A DNA stretch of 36,118 nucleotides, taken from positions 1 through 36,118 of the forward strand of contig JAPLJY010000081.1 in NCBI GenBank assembly GCA_026388345.1, in the 5' to 3' direction. Shown in pieces: positions 31,415 to 36,118 of the stretch. The translations under genes were made by a program, and so were the position numbers. Position 1 is the stretch's first letter, and each line of letters opens with the position of its first letter. Origin of the DNA: Deltaproteobacteria bacterium (GTDB taxonomy: Bacteria; Desulfobacterota; Syntrophia; Syntrophales; UBA5619). The notes below the pieces were generated by a model, which was given only the letters and a program-made list of their open reading frames with translations, was not told the origin of the DNA and did no database searches.

Positions 31415-33198
31415 TTCTGCAAGCTCTCAAGGAATATTATGACCGGAAAGCTGCCGATCCGGCCAGTGACATCGCACCGGAAGGATTTGAAAACAGGGCA
31501 ATACCCTTCATTGTTGTGATCAAACCCGATGGAGAATTTGTGACCCTCAAATCCACCCGCGAAAAGGTCGGTGGTAAATTCATCGCAAAATCATTCCTGC
31601 TCCCACGATCCCGCACAAGAACGAGCTTCATAAGCCACGAAACAACCTTTCTCCTCTGGGATCATATCGGCTATCTGTTCGGGTATCCCAAAGGCGACCC
31701 GAAGGCTGTCAAACAACATATAGCGTGGCTCAAGTCGCTTGCTCAGCTTCCGGACACTCTGAAACAGGATGAAGGGGTACAGGCCGTTCTGGCGTTCTAC
31801 GATAAGAATGGCGTTTCGGCTGTCAAGAACCATGCAGCCTGGGCTGAGTGTACAAAGATGAAATCATGCAATATGACTTTTAGCCTGGCCGATGACGATC
31901 TTCCCATCCCCTGCCGTCCGGCTGTGCAGAACTATGTACGGACATCATTGCTCCAGCCAAATATCCCCGATGATGAGAAAGATGACGGGGCAAAGGTGTT
32001 CGCTTATTGCCTTGTTACCGGAGAATACGGCGAGATTGCTCGAATCCACGGACGCACCCCGATCGATAAAGACACTAAGCGTCTCGTGGCATTTCAAAGG
32101 AATTCCGGTTACGACTCTTTCAGGAAGGAGTATTGCTATAACGCACCTGTATGCAAAAAGGCCGAATTCGCCTATACAACCGGCTTGAACACACTGCTCA
32201 AGTCAGAGGGACAGAGGATCCAGATTGGCGATGCCACGACCATCTTTTGGTCGGCAAAGGCTTCCGCTTTGGAAAAGGACGCTTTCTTATTCTTTTCCGA
32301 ACCTCCCAAAGATGATCCCGACCACAACACCCAAGCCATCCGGGCGCTCTATCAATCGATTTGGAACGGTGCTTACGTCGTCTCCGATGACAGCACCCCG
32401 TTTTATTCCCTCGGCCTTTCCCCGAATGCGGCCCGTATCGCCGTACGTTTCTGGCATGTCGATACCGTCTGGGAGGTGGGAATGAGGCTCAAACAACACG
32501 TGGAGGATCTGGCCATAGCGCACGCGGTCAAGACGGAATCGGCCTTGCCGATGCGAAGGCTACTCCGCATTGTTGCACCGCAGGAAGATATCGAGAAGGT
32601 TCCACCGAATCTGGCCGGGGAAATGATGCGGGCCATACTTGAGGGGACCCCCTACCCTGTCACGCTTCTTCAGGCCGCCTTACGTCGTTGTCGCGCGGAA
32701 CAGGGAAAGAAAAACCGAAGAACCGGGAGACAGGAACCGAATGTCCCGTATGAACGGGCGGCCTTGATAAAGGCTTGCTTGAACCGCTCATTGCGCTTCA
32801 ACAATCCCAAACACGAAAAGGAGCTTGCCATGTGCACCGATCCCTCAAACATGAACATTGGGTACCGGCTCGGAAGGCTTTTCGCCGTGCTGGAAAAAAT
32901 TCAATCCGACGCCCATCCCGGCATCAACGCCACCATCCGTGACCGCTTCTACGGCGCCGCCTCCAGCACTCCCGTAACGGTCTTCGCTATCCTGATGCGC
33001 CTCTCCAATCACCATCTCTCGAAATTGGAGAAAGAAAAACCGGGACTGGCAGTAATACGCAAAAAACTGATCGGGGAGATCATGTGCCTTATCTCCGATT
33101 TTCCACCCCATCTCGACTTGGCTGATCAGGGCCGCTTTGCCATCGGTTATTACCATCAAACACAGGATCTGTGGACCAAGAAACCTGTAAAACCATGA
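31411..33198 (+). CDS. cas8c: Cas8c (Csd1), large subunit of type I-C Cascade
   Basis: The product has 595 residues, the usual Csd1 size. The start MILQALKEYYDR is fixed by the four-base overlap with cas5 and by family resemblance. Conserved pieces include ETTFLLWDHIGYLFGY, FQRNSGYDSFRKEY and NALYQS-type residues around IRALYQSIWNGAY, then the helical C-terminal portion. Cas8c recognises the PAM and holds the DNA. The C-terminal 122 codons also form a separate internal gene, described below. Confidence 0.96.
   Translation: MILQALKEYYDRKAADPASDIAPEGFENRAIPFIVVIKPDGEFVTLKSTREKVGGKFIAKSFLLPRSRTRTSFISHETTFLLWDHIGYLFGYPKGDPKAVKQHIAWLKSLAQLPDTLKQDEGVQAVLAFYDKNGVSAVKNHAAWAECTKMKSCNMTFSLADDDLPIPCRPAVQNYVRTSLLQPNIPDDEKDDGAKVFAYCLVTGEYGEIARIHGRTPIDKDTKRLVAFQRNSGYDSFRKEYCYNAPVCKKAEFAYTTGLNTLLKSEGQRIQIGDATTIFWSAKASALEKDAFLFFSEPPKDDPDHNTQAIRALYQSIWNGAYVVSDDSTPFYSLGLSPNAARIAVRFWHVDTVWEVGMRLKQHVEDLAIAHAVKTESALPMRRLLRIVAPQEDIEKVPPNLAGEMMRAILEGTPYPVTLLQAALRRCRAEQGKKNRRTGRQEPNVPYERAALIKACLNRSLRFNNPKHEKELAMCTDPSNMNIGYRLGRLFAVLEKIQSDAHPGINATIRDRFYGAASSTPVTVFAILMRLSNHHLSKLEKEKPGLAVIRKKLIGEIMCLISDFPPHLDLADQGRFAIGYYHQTQDLWTKKPVKP
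32830..33198 (+). CDS. cas11c: Cas11c small subunit from an internal start within cas8c
   Basis: Inside cas8c, in frame, AAAAGGAG (32816-32823) stands six bases before an ATG at 32830 (MCTDPSNMNIGYRLG). It would give a 122-residue helical protein ending with the Cas8c C-terminus. In the characterised type I-C systems, the small subunit Cas11c is made from just such an internal start and lines the belly of Cascade. The strong ribosome-binding site inside coding sequence, the frame and the size all fit. Confidence 0.8.
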   Translation: MCTDPSNMNIGYRLGRLFAVLEKIQSDAHPGINATIRDRFYGAASSTPVTVFAILMRLSNHHLSKLEKEKPGLAVIRKKLIGEIMCLISDFPPHLDLADQGRFAIGYYHQTQDLWTKKPVKP

Positions 33199-33232
33199 TG
33201 ATTCACAACCTCTCTTGAAAGGAGAAGCAACC

Positions 33233-34348
33233 ATGAATACACCTCTCAAAAACCGTTACGATTTTGTTCTCGTTTTCGATGTTCAAGACGGCAACCCCAA
33301 CGGTGACCCAGATGCCGGTAACCTCCCCCGTGTCGATCCCGAAACAGGCCGGGGACTCGTCACCGACGTCTGCCTCAAGCGCAAGGTGCGAAACTTTGTC
33401 CAACTCACCAAGACCGAAGAAGGCGGAAAGGCTCTGTCGGGCTATGATATCTACGTCAAAGAAAAAGCCGTTTTAGGACAAGCCCATTTCAAAGCCTTTA
33501 ATGATTTGAACATATCTATTGGCAAAGTTTCAGAGAAGGAAATCCCCACCAACCTTCAAGGCATCTTTGGTGATCTTGTTCTTCCCGATGGATTGTCAAT
33601 CGATACGGATGAAAGCGGGGAAAGGCAGACGCTCGTGGTTGCGGCCGACGCTGATAAAAAGGACATACAGCAGTGGATCAAGGATGTGGACCCGCCCAAG
33701 GATGCCGCTGCCTTGATCAAGGCGGCCTTGAAAGAGGCGAAGCCCCGGAAACCGACGGCAGCAGAGACGGAACTGGGACGAGGTAGGATGTGTGAAGATT
33801 ATTACGATATCCGGACCTTCGGCGCCGTCATGGCCCTGAAATCGGCTCCAAGTTGCGGACAAGTCCGCGGTCCGGTGCAAATGACCTTCGCCCGCTCCGT
33901 GGATCCGATCGTCACCTTGGAACATTCCATCACCCGCATGGCCGTGGCCACGGAGGCGGAAGCGCAAAAGCAATCCGGCGACAACCGAACCATGGGCCGC
34001 AAACATACCGTTCCCTATGGCGTGTACATCGCCCACGGTTTTGTATCTGCCCATCTTGCCGCGCAAACCAAGTTTTCCGAGGAGGACCTGGAGATTCTTT
34101 GGAATGCCTTGGCAAATATGTTCGAGCATGACCGTTCCGCCGCCCGGGGGCTTATGGCCACCCGAGGTTTGATCGTATTCAAACATGCTTCGGCTCTCGG
34201 CAATGCATCGGCGCATAAACTGTTTGAACTCGTCCAGGTCAAACGCAAGACCGATCCTTCAATACCGGCAAGGGAATTTGGAGACTATGAAATCGTCATC
34301 GACAAGGCTCAGGTGCCTTCCGGCGTAACACTTGATGCAAAAGTCTAA
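33233..34348 (+). CDS. cas7: Cas7c (Csd2), backbone subunit of type I-C Cascade
   Basis: The product has 371 residues from the ATG behind GAAAGGAGAAG. The family block YDFVLVFDVQDGNPNGDPDAG and then GRGLVTDVCLKRKVRNFVQL is unmistakable, and YYDIRTFGAVMAL with GQVRGPVQMTFARSVDPI marks the RNA-binding palm. About 90 residues separate the first part from YYDIRTFGAV, against about 50 in typical Csd2, and the whole protein is longer than the usual 280-300 residues. The extra part (near residues 110-165) is acidic and then helical. Cas7 polymerises along the crRNA. Confidence 0.96.
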   Translation: MNTPLKNRYDFVLVFDVQDGNPNGDPDAGNLPRVDPETGRGLVTDVCLKRKVRNFVQLTKTEEGGKALSGYDIYVKEKAVLGQAHFKAFNDLNISIGKVSEKEIPTNLQGIFGDLVLPDGLSIDTDESGERQTLVVAADADKKDIQQWIKDVDPPKDAAALIKAALKEAKPRKPTAAETELGRGRMCEDYYDIRTFGAVMALKSAPSCGQVRGPVQMTFARSVDPIVTLEHSITRMAVATEAEAQKQSGDNRTMGRKHTVPYGVYIAHGFVSAHLAAQTKFSEEDLEILWNALANMFEHDRSAARGLMATRGLIVFKHASALGNASAHKLFELVQVKRKTDPSIPAREFGDYEIVIDKAQVPSGVTLDAKV

Positions 34349-34406
34349 ATTCGAAGGCGTTTCGTACGCTCTTGCATGATGCACAAGTCATTGAAAGGCC
34401 ATATCC

Positions 34407-35450
34407 ATGAAAAAGAAGAAAGAACAGGTCCCTGAGAAGGGCGAACTGATCCTCTACCAGACGGAGGATGGGAAGACGAAGATCGAGGTTCGGCTCCAGG
34501 ACGAGACCGTCTGGCTGACCCAGAAGCTGATGGCGGAACTGTTCCAGACGACCCCTCAGAACATTACCATCCACCTGCGAAACATCTTCACCGAGGGGGA
34601 GTTGGACGAGGGGGCAACTTGTAAGGATTTCTTACAGGTTCAAACCGAGGGAAACCGGCAGGTTGAACGGAAGCAGCGCTTCTACAACCTGGACGCCATC
34701 ATTTCCGTGGGGTATAGGATCAAGTCCCACGTCGCCACCCGCTTTCGCCAATGGGCCACCCAGCGGCTGCGGGAGTACATCATCAAAGGATTTGCCCTCG
34801 ACGACGAGCGGTTGAAGAAGGCCGGGGGCCTCGGCTACTTCGACGAGTTGCTTGCCCGCATCCGGGACATACGCTCCTCCGAAAAGATCTTCTGGCACAA
34901 GGTTCTGGATATCTACGGCACCAGCATCGACTACGCCCCGGACGCGGAGGTTTCCCGCCAGTTCTTCGCTGCCATCCAGAACAAGATGCACTGGGCCGCC
35001 CACGGCCAGACGGCCGCCGAAGTGATCTACCTTCGCGCCGACGCCGCCAAGCCGCACATGGGCATGACGGCCTGGTCGGGAGAGACGCCCCGGCAGGCGG
35101 ATGCCGAGGTCGCCAAGAATTACCTCAACGAAAAGGAACTGGACCTCCTGAACCGGATCGTCAGCATGTATCTGGATTTTGCCGAGCTCCAGGCGCTGAG
35201 CCGCCGCCCCATGCACATGCGGGACTGGCTTGAAAAACTGGACGATTTTCTCAAGCTGAGTGGGCGGGACATCTTGACCGACGCCGGAAAGATCAGCCAC
35301 GATGAGGCGCTGGCCAAGGCCCATGCCGAATACGATCGGTATCACCGAGAGAGGATCGACGCGCCTTCCGAAGTGGAACTGCATTGCCTGGAGGCGATCG
35401 AGGAGATCAAGCGGATCGCCGAGCCCCCAAAGCGAGGGCGCAAAAAATGA
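34407..35450 (+). CDS. RhuM-family (virulence RhuM) protein inside the cas operon
   Basis: The product has 347 residues. ILYQTEDGKTKIEVRLQDETVWLTQKLMAELFQTTPQNITIHLRNIFTEGEL and then RFYNLDAIISVGYRIKSHVATRFRQWATQRLREYIIKGFALDDERLK is the hallmark of the RhuM family. Members occur on genomic islands and in phage-defence regions; the biochemistry is not known. The first half resembles KilA-N/helix-turn-helix DNA-binding modules and suggests nucleic-acid binding. It lies 58 bases after cas7 with its own GAAAGG, and its stop overlaps the cas4 start (ATGA), so expression is coupled to the adaptation gene. It is not a normal I-C component. Confidence 0.92.
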   Translation: MKKKKEQVPEKGELILYQTEDGKTKIEVRLQDETVWLTQKLMAELFQTTPQNITIHLRNIFTEGELDEGATCKDFLQVQTEGNRQVERKQRFYNLDAIISVGYRIKSHVATRFRQWATQRLREYIIKGFALDDERLKKAGGLGYFDELLARIRDIRSSEKIFWHKVLDIYGTSIDYAPDAEVSRQFFAAIQNKMHWAAHGQTAAEVIYLRADAAKPHMGMTAWSGETPRQADAEVAKNYLNEKELDLLNRIVSMYLDFAELQALSRRPMHMRDWLEKLDDFLKLSGRDILTDAGKISHDEALAKAHAEYDRYHRERIDAPSEVELHCLEAIEEIKRIAEPPKRGRKK

Positions 35451-36085
35451 CGGACGACCCGATTGACGACCTTCTCATGATCTCCGCCCTGCAGCATTAC
35501 GCGTTCTGCCCCCGCCAGTGCGCCCTGATCCATATCGAGCAGATCTGGCAGGAGAGCGGGCGCACCGCCGAAGGCCGGATCATGCACGAGCGGGTGCATG
35601 ACGAAAGCCGCGAATCCCGGGGCGACGTCCGGATCGACTACGGCGTGTCGCTCCGGTCGCTCCGCCTGGGGCTGATCGGGAAGGCCGATGTCGTGGAGTT
35701 CCATCGCCAAGCGAACGGTACCTGGCTGCCTTTCCCCGTCGAGTACAAGCGGGGGAAGCCCAAGGCGGACGACTGCGACAAGGTCCAGCTCTGCGCCCAG
35801 GCGGTTTGCCTGGAGGAGATGCTCTCCGGGTCGATCTCGGCGGGGGCGCTCTTCTATGGCCAGACCCGGCACCGTCTCGACGTTGTCTTCGACGAGGCCC
35901 TTCGCCGGGAAACGGAGGAAACGGCCCAGCGAGCGCACGACCTCATCGCCTCCGGCCGGACACCCCCGCCGGTCTATGAGAAGCGGTGCGAGAGTTGTTC
36001 GCTCCTGGCCGACTGCTTGCCGAAAACGATCCAGAAGCAGCGTTCGGTGAAGAATTACCTGACGCGGATGTTGGAAGAACCCTGA
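35447..36085 (+). CDS. cas4: Cas4 exonuclease for prespacer processing, type I-C
   Basis: The product has 212 residues from the ATG overlapping the RhuM stop. The RecB-type nuclease has H in GRIMHERVH, D in GKADVVEF, the ExK pair in PVEYKRGK and Q in QLCAQA. The four iron-sulfur cysteines are C21 (FCPRQC) and the three in the C-terminal cluster RCESCSLLADC. Cas4 works with Cas1 and Cas2 to select PAM-bearing prespacers. The next 33 bases reach the window edge without an ATG; cas1 is expected just beyond. Confidence 0.94.
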   Translation: MTDDPIDDLLMISALQHYAFCPRQCALIHIEQIWQESGRTAEGRIMHERVHDESRESRGDVRIDYGVSLRSLRLGLIGKADVVEFHRQANGTWLPFPVEYKRGKPKADDCDKVQLCAQAVCLEEMLSGSISAGALFYGQTRHRLDVVFDEALRRETEETAQRAHDLIASGRTPPPVYEKRCESCSLLADCLPKTIQKQRSVKNYLTRMLEEP

Positions 36086-36118
36086 AGAAGCAATTGAACA
36101 TTTCTCAAGATTTTTAAC

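Noticed and set aside
28409..36118. Search for a CRISPR array in or beside the cas operon
   Set aside because: No regularly spaced direct repeats are present; cas1, cas2 and the array are probably past the right edge.

Overview
This window is a G+C-rich chromosomal stretch of a Gram-negative anaerobe, most plausibly a deltaproteobacterium (Desulfobacterota), perhaps related to the Syntrophaceae. That placement is inference: it rests on envelope genes (outer-membrane barrel, Lol-like transporters, ECF sigma factors), a Tat-dependent DUF362 protein paired with a DUF6599 protein, a probable selenocysteine codon and a short inverted-repeat element of a type I associate with that group. There is no rRNA, tRNA or other phylogenetic marker to confirm it.

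Region 1 (1-3.2 kb, minus strand): an ArsR-type metal repressor with a long cysteine-rich tail sits under its own promoter and operator, followed by a chromate transporter gene broken by a 14-bp tandem duplication and a metallo-beta-lactamase-fold hydrolase that runs off the left edge. A small Cys/His-rich membrane protein is divergent.

Region 2 (3.3-9.9 kb, plus strand): two periplasmic Spy/CpxP-like proteins, then a LolD-like ATPase, a LolC/E-like permease, a LolA-like periplasmic protein and an outer-membrane barrel in tight or overlapping order, which together look like one trans-envelope export machine. A polytopic membrane protein and an ECF sigma factor follow.

Region 3 (9.9-18.1 kb, minus strand): a MOT1-type molybdate/sulfate transporter; a second ABC export operon (permease, ATPase, thioredoxin-like protein, permease); a MITE-like element; a zinc-finger anti-sigma factor with a CnrX/Spy-like periplasmic sensor but no adjacent sigma gene; and a DUF6599-DUF362 pair.

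Region 4 (18.1-28.4 kb): dodecin with a clear terminator; a C_GCAxxG_C_C redox protein whose first conserved cysteine codon is an in-frame TGA followed by a hairpin with the geometry of the E. coli fdhF SECIS (a probable selenoprotein); a secreted caspase-fold protease with a DUF1566 tail; a Gfo/Idh/MocA oxidoreductase; a second ECF sigma factor closely similar to the first; a small heme-type membrane protein; a YhdH/AcuI-like reductase; and Tex.

Region 5 (27.9-36.1 kb, plus strand): a type I-C CRISPR-Cas operon, cas3-cas5c-cas8c(with internal cas11c)-cas7c-rhuM-cas4. It has two unusual additions: a DnaQ-like DEDDh exonuclease 37 bases upstream of cas3, and a RhuM-family gene between cas7 and cas4 that shares an ATGA overlap with cas4. 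cas1, cas2 and the CRISPR array are not in the window and would be expected just past the right edge.

The strongest candidates for new biology are the predicted selenoprotein, the exonuclease/RhuM-bearing I-C locus and the scattered but related ECF sigma / anti-sigma / metal-sensor parts.
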